Shown: positions 1 through 12,817 of the stretch, in pieces
Numbering within the stretch: position 1 is the first letter of the stretch
Layout: the number at the start of each line of letters is the position of its first letter
NCBI GenBank assembly: GCA_905331475.1
Contig: CAJNYU010001442.1
Location: 310,001 to 374,000 of the forward strand
Source: Rotaria socialis
Lineage: Eukaryota > Rotifera > Eurotatoria > Philodinida > Philodinidae
DNA length: 64,000 nucleotides
Reading direction: 5' to 3'
Notes under the pieces: generated by a model
What the model saw: only the letters and a program-made list of their open reading frames with translations
Database searches by the model: none
What the model was told of the DNA's origin: nothing
Translations under genes and position numbers: made by a program

Positions 1-662
1 GCATGAACAGCTGTTACATGTGAAAATGTGCATGCATGATGAAATCTTTATTGTCTCTCTGAACGAAATAAATACACTATCATTGGTAATAAATCTAGTA
101 GCTGATTTAACAAGAGCGATTTTTATTGTAAACAATACTCTAGATAACTTCTTATCGAGATGAATATAGTTATCATAAGTAAATAAATAGGATAAGGAAA
201 CATGATAATTTTAATAATCATTGCTTGTTATTTAAAAACTAAAACTTTTCGCGTGAAACAATACATCCGAAATTGGGGATTTGATGCAAATGTCTACTTC
301 AGGCTTTGAAATCACTATTCATGATATATGCGACCTCACCACTTCTAGCAGCGACAGCTATTAAATGGTTGCTAAGTATCCAATGGAAAATAGTGCTACT
401 TATACCGCCTATAAACCTAATAGACTGGAACACCAAACGCCGTCGTTTCCAGAGTAAACAAAGTTTTTTTTTCAATGATTGTATGAGCAAAGTAGAAAAC
501 ACTTCTATTTTTAATTATAGATTTGAAAATTAGAACATTGATCAAACCATCACCATGAATCTAGTCAATAATATTCTCAAAGTAACGACTAGATTGTTTT
601 TGTTTTTATTATTTACGTATAATATTATTGCTCATTATCAATTATTTTAGTCTCATAATTCA
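1..662. other. Upstream flank of PDHB, no gene recognised
   Basis: AT-rich sequence before the PDHB start codon. Two overlapping 67-75 codon open frames on opposite strands at about 299-533 mirror each other, lack recognisable motifs and have no consistent splice context, so I treat them as chance. It presumably holds the PDHB promoter and 5' UTR, but I see no distinctive element. Confidence 0.4.
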
Positions 663-2959
<2,297 letters not shown>

Positions 2960-3670
2960 AAAACATTTCTTTTTTCAATGTAATGTGTAGCATCAAACTG
3001 TCTATCCACTTTAGTGTGCGTTCTTTATTTTTATTAGACTATAATTATGAGACATAAAAAAGCAAAACACATGAGACAATATTAATAAGATGAAACTAAA
3101 AAAAAGACAAAATACTAATTCATCTCTATGCAGTATTCTATTGTTATGTGTACCTTTCATTCAAATATGTATTCATTATCCGCTTTATTTAATATAAATA
3201 GAAAAATAGAGAATAAAACGGTAAATATGCAAAATTCTTGTTTACGGGTATGACAAAAATAAATGCGAATGTCAGTCAATATTTTATTTCAATCGAGAGT
3301 TTCTTATGAATTTAACGCATCGAAAGCGGAAAGAAAACAACAGTATTACACATCAATCATCACAAATGAAACTCGATATGATTCTAACAAAGAAAACATA
3401 TTGTTGACGAAGCAATACTTTTATCGAAACGGACGAATTTACGATGTTGTAGAACTTCTGTAGAGAAATCAAAAAAATAAAATAAAACAGAACAATCAAT
3501 ATTGCAGTTTTTCGTCTTGATGAGATTACTGTAGGGTTCGTTTTTACTCGTTTATTATTGCTTTTCTTCATTTTTCTTTCATATTTAACAATGGAAAAGG
3601 TAATTGTACGTCTATTTGACCACAATCTGAAGTGATCTATTACCTTTGGAATATAAGAAACTTTGAAACT
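2960..3670. other. Intergenic gap between PDHB and the next gene
   Basis: About 700 bases of AT-rich sequence downstream of PDHB. Overlapping short open frames on both strands at 3263-3625 have no recognisable motifs. An ATG followed by GAAAAG and a possible donor at about 3591 could be an extra 5' exon of the downstream gene, but this cannot be decided from sequence alone. Confidence 0.4.
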
Positions 3671-5847
3671 ATGACAGTAAAATCGTAAGTTCTAATATCA
3701 TTTCATAGAGTTTTCTTTAATAAAATTCAATAGAAATAATTCAATAAAATCGGATGGTTTAAGCTATTGGAGTACCAAGAAAACTACGAATAATAATGAT
3801 ATGATAGATATCGATGATGAAGAGAGATCTATTGCTCATAGTAAGTAGGTGTTTTCGAGTGTTGCATTCTGTCGTTGTTAATTGTTTTTTGTTTTCGTTG
3901 CATGCTTTGTTTAACATTTTGTTTTTGTAGGCGTAAGTTTATTATTAAAAAACAGAAACATTACACAACGAAATTTAGTACAACTACCGTCACATCTTGT
4001 CACATCACCAAATTGTCAATGCCATCGATCATTTCATATATTTTGTACAGATTTATTTCCAGAAAATGACCTAACTCACGACATGATTAATATTCATCCA
4101 GCACCACGAACACATGATAGAGATTTATCACATCGAGTATCAACGCCATATAAAAAAAATCGTCATCGACAACAAGATCACAATCAGGATTCTATTTTCA
4201 CAAGTAGATCAGAGCCAATTCATGTGCCGATTCTTGTGTCAGACAGTCAAACATATGATAAAAAGGTTTATACAAACTAAAATAATTTTGATTAACTAAC
4301 AAGACAAATTGACTGATATACTTCATGTCGAAACTAGTTCTTTATGAATATTCCAAAGAGAATTTTAGCATAAAGTTAATTATTGTTAACAGCATGTATC
4401 TCGAAATACAGTGACTATATCCCCCTGAGTAAAACCAAGAAAATTGATTTTCCTTCTGCATTGACGCCAATCGTTAATCACAAGAGTGTAGAATTACTTG
4501 ATTTTTTTCGTGTTCTCAAAGAAGAATATCGAATCTCAGAATGTACATAAGCGATGTAAAAAGTCGTACTTGTAATATATCTACACTGAAAGATTGGAAC
4601 AATAAAACTTTTACGTTAAATTATTCTTGCTAAGACTTGCTTCAACTTGAAAATAACTCGTACTGATCTTACAGAAAAGTATATAATCTTAGTAGTAATA
4701 AGCTCTATACCAGAATTCTCTTCAGAGTATTCATATTTTACTTGGGTGTACACGGTTCCTATCTCATCAATTGTGTGAACTGCCGTTACAATAAATATAT
4801 AACTTTTTTTAATGACTGATTCTAATTATAGTTCCGCGCTCCACCAAAACTGCCACCACGAACAGCATCATTAAATGTTTCAAGTCCTTATCGTTCTTTT
4901 CAAAATTCACTGAAATATTCCCCATCGATTCGTGCACCAAAGTCATCAACATCAATTGAAGACTTACAAATTCGTGCTTCATCTGTTTTTGATCAATCAC
5001 CTTTCACATCACAATATTTTATGCCACGCGGTCCACCCCCATCACCTAAAACGCCTACGCAGGATCCAGCAACAATGTTATTGAATTTAATACCTCCAGC
5101 ACCACTTCGAGCTAAATCTTTAATACCGTGTATTAGACCTCCGAATGAAAATACAAAAAAACCAACACATACTCCTTCTCTGAAAACAATCACTTATCAA
5201 GATCATGCAAGAGACTATCTTTCAGCGTCGGATTGCTCTGATGTTGATAGCGACAAAAAGGACGACGATGACGATGATGATGGTAATGATGACAATGATA
5301 AAAAATCCAGTAAAACGACGGCACAAACAAAACCAAAAACACCTGTACGTACTCAATCGTTGTCAAGAACAGGAGTGGTAGCACGCGATCGATGGATTTC
5401 ACATAATGCAACGCGTTATTTAAGTTTAGCCGAAGTATATTATTCATCGTTAGATGTTCATAAAAGTATTTCAGAAAGATCTCATCGACGCTTAAGAGCA
5501 CCCACACGTACAATGATGTCTATCAATGATAATGATGATACAGTCACAACCATATCAAAAACGACAACATCAAAGACTGCACCACTACCGTCAACAAAAT
5601 CAGGTTTTGGATTTTCTAAAACAGCAAGTTCAATGCATTTTGGATATGCTGCTGATCGACTTGGTGTACGTGAAAGTGTAAGTAACGTGCCGGTTTTCTG
5701 GAAAGTAAAACTTTTTGACTGATTTCTTTTCCTTTAATTTGCTAGTTTGAAAAATGGCCTCAATCTCTTTCACATCGAACACCAATTGCAAGAAAACAAG
5801 AAATTACAGCACTTCGTCTAGTGACATTGCCTTTAGTTACATCTTGA
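3671..5847 (+). CDS. Hypothetical disordered protein, Pro/Ser/Thr-rich with acidic run
   Basis: I do not recognise this protein. Five exons join in frame: 3671-3684, 3734-3840, 3931-4265, 4832-5677 and 5746-5847, giving about 467 residues. The N-terminal third has Asn/Asp-rich sequence and a Cys/His cluster (SPNCQCHRSFHIFC) that could be structural but fits no zinc finger I know. The middle is rich in Pro and Ser (FRAPPKLPPRTASLN, PRGPPPSPKTPTQDP). A strongly acidic run (SDVDSDKKDDDDDDDGNDD) follows, then a more ordered-looking stretch (DRWISHNATRYLSLAEVYYSSLDVH) that may be the conserved core. There are no membrane segments or signal peptide. The 566-nt intron 4266-4831 is long for this region. 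The consistent phases and ordinary GT-AG sites support a real gene. The start is the first ATG that joins in frame. Confidence 0.7.
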
Positions 5848-6390
5848 TAAATAAAACACAATAAAAAAAATAACAACATAATATCATTGAATTGATGATA
5901 TATGATGATTTTATATGCATGTTTTTTTACGTGTTTGGCATCGATTTTTCTTTCGTATTATATCGTCAAAAAAAAAGAATATATTACGTGACTATTTCTC
6001 GATAACATTATTAGTCACACACAATCACGCTCACAGAATGATAAAAGTAAGTTACAGTAAATTACATTCGAACACTTCGATTAATTGGCATAAAACATAG
6101 TTAATACTATAAAACGTTTTCTATGCAATCGAGATTTCTATATAGTATAATTAGATATACATAGAATAAGAGTCACTTGTCCGCTTTTCTTTAGCCTTTA
6201 TGTGTTGATGAGATACAGACAAAAAATGCATGTTTTAATTTTAGTCAGCAAAAAAAGCTGATTTCATAATTTATTATTGCCTTACTCTTTTGAATAGATA
6301 TAGTCTGAATATAAAATGCTTAATTACTGATGTAAAAAGTTTCAATCAAACAATGATATAAAGCAGTTTGTGCCAATAATTCACTCTAAG
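5848..6390. other. Intergenic, no gene seen
   Basis: AT-rich sequence following the unknown gene's stop, with AATAAA-like motifs just after 5850 that may be its polyadenylation signal. The 61-codon open frame at 5915-6100 has no supporting features. Confidence 0.4.
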
Positions 6391-6399
6391 GCCAGGACG

Positions 6400-6660
6400 A
6401 ACATTACGACAACCTGATACAATCGTAAACGGCCGCATACGGTAACGTATACTATACCGTTTTATAACGGTTCTGACCGTAAATCACCGTAATTTGATGT
6501 TTTGGCATGCACCGTACTACGGCCGTATTTCAGTGTCGTAAACGATTACTAATGGCCATAATGTGGTCAAATATTTCAGCATCCGAGCGTATACGATCGT
6601 TTTTGCCATGATGTAAAACGACCGTAATACGGTGCATACCAAAACGGCCGTAAATTATAG
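6400..6660. repeat. Palindromic CCGTA/TACGG-rich element (MITE-like)
   Basis: A compact block crowded with ACGGCCGTA-type palindromes. Its clearest inverted pair is TTTTGGCATGCACCGTACTA at about 6500 and CCGTAATACGGTGCATACCA at about 6621, matching over some 23 bases with two differences and separated by about 100 bases. An outer pair of AAACGGCCG blocks sits near both ends. The GC-rich composition contrasts with the AT-rich surroundings. There is no coding capacity. It is most simply a small foldback or miniature TIR element; no target duplication could be fixed. Confidence 0.6.
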
Positions 6661-6762
6661 TCAAGCGACTGTGTACGACCCAAGTTGATCGACCTGAGAA
6701 GTCATTTCCATTTCAACAAATGTATTTGTCGTCTTCAACTTCAAAGTGATGAACTTTTATAC

Positions 6763-7701
6763 CAGAGACCGTCACAGGGCAGTCCTGCCCTGCCCTGATA
6801 ATTTTTCCTATAAACTGATATACAGCAGATTTTTCAGTCGATTATGCTGACATGGTGATGGATTATAATGTATGTCATTATGCGACAGTCACTGTGAAAT
6901 TTGTTACTAAGTCTAGTTCGGGCGATACCAGTTTACTCATTTATTATCATATAATTCAATTATAAAAATAAAATACTGCTTCAAAGAGAAATGCAAAACA
7001 TGGTAGAATCATTTAATATTGTATAAGAGAACGAGCTAATTTAAGAATTATGTGTATGATGAGCTTTTTTTCTAAATGATTTCACACATGAGTTCAGTGT
7101 TCCAGAGGAAATTTCACTTAAAGATTCAACATGTTCTAATGGTAAATTTCTTTGTATGTTTTAGTTTTGTATGCTTAGTTCTCTATGTTTTAAATTATTT
7201 TCACTTGATATGAACTCGCCCGGTTCTACAAAATTAGAAAATCTTTTGTTTGATGATAAATCTTACCACCCTATAATACACAATGAATCTCTTGCTACTG
7301 GTACATTTTGAAGAGTCTTTATTTATCCAGCACGATGAGTTGAGGAGAATAAATGTGAAAGATTTACTCGATTTCTAACTTATTCAAATTATATACATAT
7401 TCAATTCGCCAGATCATGATAAGCGCATTATTTTTGCAGTGAACTGATTTTTGTGGTAATCTTAATTGCTGTTTGCTACTCATATTTAATTATTTTTTAA
7501 GCGCATATCTATATTTTCTCGAATATAGATAAATAAAATATGAGTACTTTACTTTTCAGCGGTTACAACATTTTCATTTAGTCTTTACCTTTTTCAATAT
7601 TTCAGTTCAATTTATAATCATGCCCTGTTTCAGGGCAGGATATAGCAGGGCGCCAGGCAGGACATGGCAGAGCAAAAAACGTTGCCCTGTGACGGTCTCT
7701 G
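6763..7701. mobile_element. Non-autonomous hAT-type DNA transposon, 939 bp
   Basis: The ends are a perfect 19-bp terminal inverted repeat: CAGAGACCGTCACAGGGCA at 6763-6781 and its reverse complement at 7683-7701. The element is flanked by an identical 8-bp direct repeat TTTTATAC at 6755-6762 and 7702-7709. An 8-bp target duplication with ends starting CAG is characteristic of the hAT superfamily. Subterminal GGGCAG/GCCCTG motifs recur just inside both ends, as expected for transposase binding sites. The interior has no long open frame, so it must be mobilised in trans. The undamaged TIRs and duplication suggest a fairly recent insertion. Confidence 0.85.
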
Positions 7702-7709
7702 TTTTATAC

Positions 7710-8201
7710 AGGTAGATAGAAAAAAAGAACAAAACAGAATAGGCCATAATTTGCCCTTTAGTTAGTAGTGCATGTCATGGTTAAGCGGGCTAATTCTTTT
7801 CAGTGGCTTTTCTTCTCCTCTCTATCTCTGTGTATATATAAATAGACAATAGAAAGTTCATTATTTTCAACATGACGATATATTTATCGAAAGAAATATA
7901 AGCTACGTTGAATAAATCAACAACTAAACATATGTTCAAAAGACTTTAATACTGTATGTTTCAATTGAGTGTGAACATTATTTCGTTACCTTTTTCAAGC
8001 GTAAGATGTCTTAATAGGACCTGTTGTCTTATTTTGAAACCAATAGAAAAACATCATGTCAAACGAATGAGTATGAAACAAATGTAATTGAAAACATAAG
8101 ACTTCAGCGAATCCTCCTGTTTTCACTTAAAAGCTATCCGGAAGAGTAAAAACGTTTTTAAATTTCATAAAAACCACAAAAGTAACAAATAAATAATCAA
8201 T
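7710..8201. other. Intergenic, no gene seen
   Basis: About 490 bases of AT-rich sequence between two mobile-element-like blocks. No open frame of note and no recognisable regulatory element. Confidence 0.4.
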
Positions 8202-8520
8202 CCCAGGTCATTCATTCCTACAATCGGATCCAACCGGATCTGAAAATGGGTTGCATCGGATCTTACATGAAAACCGACAAGAACCAACAGATTCCGTCGA
8301 AATCCGATCGTATCCTTCTCTGGGATTCGATGCGCCAAAAAAGTCTACTATACTCAACTTCTAAAAAGCTCTTTTGCACTAAATAGAATTTTGATACTTT
8401 TTAAAATTCTTCCGTCGGATCCGTCAATAGTTCCGAAACCCAGAATCCAACTGGATTTCCTAGGTTAGTAGGATGTTTTAGGATCCGATAGAATTCGTCG
8501 TCGGATTAGTCGACCTGAGA
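8202..8520. repeat. MITE-like element rich in CGGATC repeats
   Basis: A block starting CCCAGGTCATTC and ending CGACCTGAGA, so with roughly inverted ends, containing many copies of CGGATC/GATCCG (for example AATCGGATCCAACCGGATCT near the left end and GGATCCGATAGAATTCG near the right). Its right half resembles the right half of the block at 10119-10415 (shared CAGAATC...GGATTT...TATAGAATTCG order), so the two are likely copies of one family. No coding capacity. Confidence 0.5.
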
Positions 8521-9297
8521 TGTTTATATCAGCTCTAGAAAAAAATGAAGAAATCGCATCTACGAGAGTAAAAATTCTTGCTGGGCTGAAATTGCCCCAC
8601 CGTGCCATAATGGTGGCCCACCGATGCAGCGAAGTATCTAGAAAGAAAAGAATAAATATTATTTGATATTAAAAATTATTACATATACACTCCATGAAAT
8701 AGAATTAGCAATAAGTAAATATGCAAAACGTTTGGCAACATTTCTTAATTTAATATTTTCAAGACAACGAATATAATCTCACATTGATTTTGGAAAAAAT
8801 TTTCAAAGCATTCTAAATTGTTGAATATATTGTTTAGCGAAGTTTCACTAAATTTATTTTAGTTCCATCAATAATTATTTGTTGTTTTTCTTCTAAAAGA
8901 AATAATTTAATTTAATTTTACAAATGACTAAATCGACTTGCTTCTCTCTTCATATTAGCGGGTAAGGAGAGAGAGACCTTTATGCTCGATTTATTTTTTA
9001 TTTTTTTCAAATCGAAAACAAACATCACACATACGCGCACACACTACTAATAGAAAAACCATCGATATATATATAGAGGGTTTGGAAAAAAATAGAAATA
9101 TAAGTGCAAAATAAAGAATGACCTGAGAGAGTTCAGATCAAAGAAAAGAAAGAAAAACATAACGAGGGTTAGCCGCTAACACTTCATAAGCATTATCTTT
9201 TTTCCATCACCTTTATCATTAGCAGTTAAACTTGATTTATTTTCATCATCACTACTTTTATGAAAAAACATTTCTCAAATAACATCATATTGTGCTT
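8521..9297. other. Intergenic, no gene seen; small GCCC palindrome at its start
   Basis: AT-rich sequence. A short GC-rich inverted motif (GCCCCACCGTGCCATAATGG followed by TGGCCCACC) lies near 8591-8622 and may be the stub of another small element. The rest holds short A/T runs, a CACACA tract near 9030 and no open frame I can support. Confidence 0.4.
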
Positions 9298-9432
9298 CCC
9301 AGGACAATCATTCCGACCGTCCGAACGAGCATCTTAAAAGGTCTAAAACGACTATAAAACGGTATGATAAAGCATTCATTTTCACCTTATTTCTTCGTGA
9401 CCCGTCAGCTCGTTTACGGGCTGTTTTCTTGA
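9298..9432. repeat. Partial copy of the CCCAGG MITE family
   Basis: Begins CCCAGGACAATCATTCCG and shares ordered blocks with the element at 42298-42536: CCCAGG...ATCATTC, CTATAAAACGG, TTTTCACC and CGTTT(T)ACGGGC. The right terminus (CCTGGG) is missing, so this is a truncated copy. It abuts the decayed CWC22 fragment. Confidence 0.6.
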
Positions 9433-10115
9433 ACGTATGGGTTCGGGTTTTTCATATTTTTCACCAAATTTAAGGACATCTAAATGAAAAGAAAGATAAG
9501 AGAAGTATTTTATTGAATATGAATCACACCCAAGGTTTGATTCAGGTCCATATGCATCTTCTATAATCATATGTGTATATTAATTATTTTCATGCACAAC
9601 ATGAAGACAAATTGAAATAGCTGGGTTTTCTTTAAATTGATCTTCTCGCATAACAAATAAACCTTGAATCATATATCGTGTACATTTTATTATTGATTTA
9701 TTAAGTAAATTTTTTAATGTTGAAAATATAGAATTTAATCCACGTCGATTAACTTGACATCATTTTTATCTGCATTCTTTTACGAATCCAATTATTAAAT
9801 TAACATTATCATCTGATGAATTTTCGAGTAAAAGAACTAATATATGTTGTGCTATCATCTCATGTAACTAAATGGAAAAAAGGAAATTAGTAAATATTCT
9901 TTATCTGTTTAATAATACTAGCAGCATATTTTGATCTTCTAAATCTGTAATAGTTTTTGTTGTTCACAAGCATTTGAATTTATAATTATATTGATATTGG
10001 CGACGAAATGATGAGGCATGTTTGATTCATTTGCTGGATCAACAAGAAGATTGATGTTTCTTCTAGATTATCTCATTCTGCACGTTGATATTCTCGAGAT
10101 GATTTATCAGCTGAT
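9385..10115 (-). pseudogene. CWC22: Decayed CWC22 (spliceosome-associated MIF4G protein) fragment
   Basis: Read on the minus strand, broken segments match the MIF4G core of CWC22, the splicing factor that recruits eIF4A3 for exon-junction-complex loading. From high to low coordinates: DKSSREYQR (about 10095-10110), a frameshifted INLLVDPANESN (about 10040), VANINIIINSN, then after a presumed intron LHEMIAQHILVLLLENSSDD and IGFVKEC (9780-9875). Two in-frame stops follow (TAA and TGA around 9770-9776), then QVNRRGLNSIFSTLKNLLN, RYMIQGLFVMREDQFKENP (about 9620-9760) and FHLDVLKFGEKYEKP near 9455-9500. The order agrees with the family, but there are stops, frameshifts and missing sequence, so it cannot make the protein. 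Both edges run into MITE-like sequence (9298-9432 and 10119-10415), suggesting insertions helped break it. Confidence 0.75.
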
Positions 10116-10118
10116 GGC

Positions 10119-10415
10119 GCCTAGTCCAGAAGAATCATTCCGAAAGCAGCCCGATTGAATTTTACGTGAATTTCGATAGAACTGACGCTAGGGTCCGGGT
10201 TGTCAACCGACATTCCGATCCCTAGTGTTGGGATCCGACATTCTAGCACGGCTCTAAGTGATATTTGATGTTGAACTCAATTATTAAGTTCTACTCAACT
10301 AACTATATAAGATTTGCCCATCAGATCCAGGAGTAGTACCTCAACTCAGAATCTCATCGGATTTTGTTGAATGCTAAGATCTTATAGAATTCGATATCGA
10401 ATTCACTCACCTAGG
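10119..10415. repeat. Second MITE-like copy related to 8202-8520
   Basis: GC-richer block with CCTAG near its left edge and CACCTAGGTG at its right. Internal GGGATCGGA/TCCGATCCC-type motifs occur, and the right half (CAGAATCTCATCGGATTT, TATAGAATTCGATATCGAATTC) parallels the 8202-8520 block. It has no coding capacity and truncates the upstream edge of the CWC22 relic. Confidence 0.45.
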
Positions 10416-10619
10416 TGATGTATGACCACGACGAAATGAAGATAGTGGATTAGAAACACAAGTAAATTTTTACTTGAACATTTTTACTGAAGAAAAGCGA
10501 ATATTATATGAAAATGTATTGTGAACGGACGCGTTACCTCGTATCCGACAAGCTTCTGTTTATTTGAAAATAGAAAATATTGAAGTTAAATCATTTTGAA
10601 AATACTTTTTTATTTTAGA

Positions 10620-10809
10620 TACAATATATCTACGAGGATATATGCGTTCTCATGGTCGTATTAATCGACTAACATTATCCCGTGATCAAGGTAAATTAGT
10701 TCTCTCAAGCCGCCAAGTTTTGTTCGATTTTTGTGCTGAAGATTCAGTTCCTAGTGAAGGTAGCATTGTGATAACAGGCGCAAGAAGTTCAACGCCATCA
10801 ATAGAATGA
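10620..10809 (+). other. Unassigned exon-like open segment
   Basis: Directly after a TTTTATTTTAG acceptor-like sequence there is an open frame of about 60 codons (DTIYLRGYMRSHGRINRLTL, then SSRQVLFDFCAED) ending TGA. The composition looks protein-like and unlike the surrounding AT-rich DNA. I cannot assign a family, and no upstream exon is evident. It may be the last exon of a decayed or fragmentary gene. Confidence 0.3.
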
Positions 10810-10830
10810 AAATTTAATTGTAATTATTTT

Positions 10831-10937
10831 GACCCTAGTCAACTCTCCCTAGAAGAATCCCCAGGGAGTCCCTAGGGATTTCGTGTGTTTTGCGGGGACT
10901 CCCTGGGGAATCCTCGGAGAAGAGTAGATTAGGGATC
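10831..10937. repeat. Short foldback element, 107 bp, arms of about 40 bp
   Basis: Near-perfect palindrome. The left arm GACCCTAGTCAACTCTCCCT, continuing through AATCCCCAGGGAGTCCC, is mirrored by GGGACTCCCTGGGGAATCCT continuing to GAGTAGATTAGGGATC. Only about 20 bases separate the arms. GC-rich, non-coding and typical of a miniature inverted-repeat element. Confidence 0.75.
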
Positions 10938-11099
10938 AATATCATTGATAACAACACAACTGAATAGTTTATCTACAGCAATAGATGATAGTATTGCTTT
11001 TTTCTAGGAAAAGCTACCTGCTTTAAAATGCTTTTGGCTGCAATGCAATAGGATAACACTCGTCTATAATGAATTAGTTGTACCACTGTTTTACATCGA

Positions 11100-11597
11100 A
11101 TGTCAAGTTTAGAACAATTTCATTTGTATATTACTGTTGACGAAAGAAAAACATTTTTTGATGGTAATGATTTGAAGATAAATATTAATAATCCCATGAC
11201 ACAATTAAACAACTTCCCGTTTAATATTCGTTCATCAAGCAGTTTTTATAATGAAATTGATTTACCATCCAATGAAGATATTCAAAAGACATTTATAGAT
11301 TTTAACGATAAACAAATTATCTATTGGATTAATTATTTTCCAAGTGGAATATATGAATATGTTTGTCTAGTATTATTATTTAATGAGCACTCTTTTGAAC
11401 ATGGATCTTTCTTTCGAATTCCTCAATCATTTTCATTCTTGCCAATCATTAAATATTCTTATCTTAAACAACTTTATCTTATTGATACTTGCATTGAGAT
11501 GACTATGAACAATTGTTATTCGATACTAAAGCGTGTTGACATGCAGTATGGACTAGTGAAACAAGTGATATGCAATTTCACAAGAAATAGAACATGA
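11100..11597 (+). pseudogene. Degenerate fragment of a bdelloid-type F-box-like repeat family
   Basis: A 165-codon open frame containing LPSNEDIQKTFIDFNDKQII, YFPSGIYEYVCLV, LFNEHSFEHGSFFRIPQSF and SIIKYSYLKQLYLID-like segments. From memory these match, in order, the C-terminal part of a large F-box/LRR-like family expanded in bdelloid rotifers. I could not search to confirm. The N-terminal F-box region is absent, a stretch between the RIPQSF block and the IIKYSYL block looks deleted, and the tail is unlike the family. It is single-exon with no recognisable promoter, so I regard it as a truncated relic. Confidence 0.5.
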
Positions 11598-12817
11598 AAT
11601 AATTGTGCAAAAATTAATTAAGTAAACTTATGAATAGAAATCAAATTTTCTGAATATGCTGATGACTTTTCTGTTGGAAAACAATAACTTGAACATATAA
11701 AAGACTATTTTCTTCAAACACAAATAGATTGATTATTGTTAATTTTTATTGAAGTAAAACATAAACAAAAATACTTCAAAAAAAAACAATGCATCTAAAA
11801 GGATTTAAATTTTATTGAAACCAACAAAGTAGAGTTTCAAAAATAAATATGATCTAACCTAAAATCGGAATAGTTTAGAAAGAGATTTTCGTTTAAATAG
11901 TTTGTGCAATTAACATTAGATAAAACCAAGAAAGTTTCTGATCTACAAATATTTATTATCGTAGGTAACGGAGAATAATTTATTAAAATAACTGTCACGA
12001 ATTACAGAAACAAAATAAAGATTAGAATTCCTGAGATTTTCTCCTTCTTTTTGTGCATTGTGATTCGTTACAGACAATATCCATTGAATTATATTAATCA
12101 AAATATGATTTTTTTTTGTCGAAATAGAAAATAAAAATATTCATGCCATCGACTTGATTCCAATCTCAAGTAAAATTATGAATATCCATTGATTTTGTCA
12201 TGTTATTAATGCATTAGCGTTGATTACTTCTGAACGTTTGTTTGAATAACCTATCGTCCTTTCAGAACATCGTGTACTATCAAATACTCTCTTTTATCAA
12301 AGATTATTGAGCTGATTATTTTAGTTTGCATAAGAAAAGATTATTTACATCTCATATTTTAATATAAAACTTTCTTCTAAGTTGTCTCTACGATACTTTC
12401 TTTTTTTGCTTGTTCTTCATGTTCTTCTTATCAATACCGTTTATGTTTCATTCATCGACTGAATTGTGTTCTAGCGAACTAGTGAAGAAAGAGAGAAAAA
12501 AGAATATGATAGACATTTCATGCCGATCAAACTATAGAAAGAAAATCAATTATTATTTTGCGTCTTCCAGACACCAAGCTAACCTAAAAGAGCTAGAAGC
12601 TTCAATATTATATATAACATTAATCAACAAGTTGCAACAGAGCGACGTGTGTCTCGTGACATCTTATTGGCCATCTAGAATTGGCAAATGAATAAAATTC
12701 TATTAAATGCTTGTTCGGTTCGACCGTTTTCTTTTCATTCATTCTTTTCTTCTTTGCACACAATTGATTGAAAGATCATTACTTTTCTATTCCATTTGAA
12801 TAATCGGTAATACTAGA
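11598..12817. other. Intergenic, 5' flank of RPB3
   Basis: Over 1.2 kb of AT-rich sequence. A 93-codon open frame at 12410-12691 has low-complexity, Lys/Ser-rich sequence and no recognisable motif; I do not support it as a gene. The last 100 bases are T/C-rich and lead to the RPB3 start. Confidence 0.4.

Noticed and set aside
5190-5513. 107-codon minus-strand frame over the acidic protein
   Set aside because: Antisense shadow of GAT/GAC repeats giving poly-His; no other support.
12410-12691. 93-codon frame upstream of RPB3
   Set aside because: No motif, low complexity and no splice-site support.
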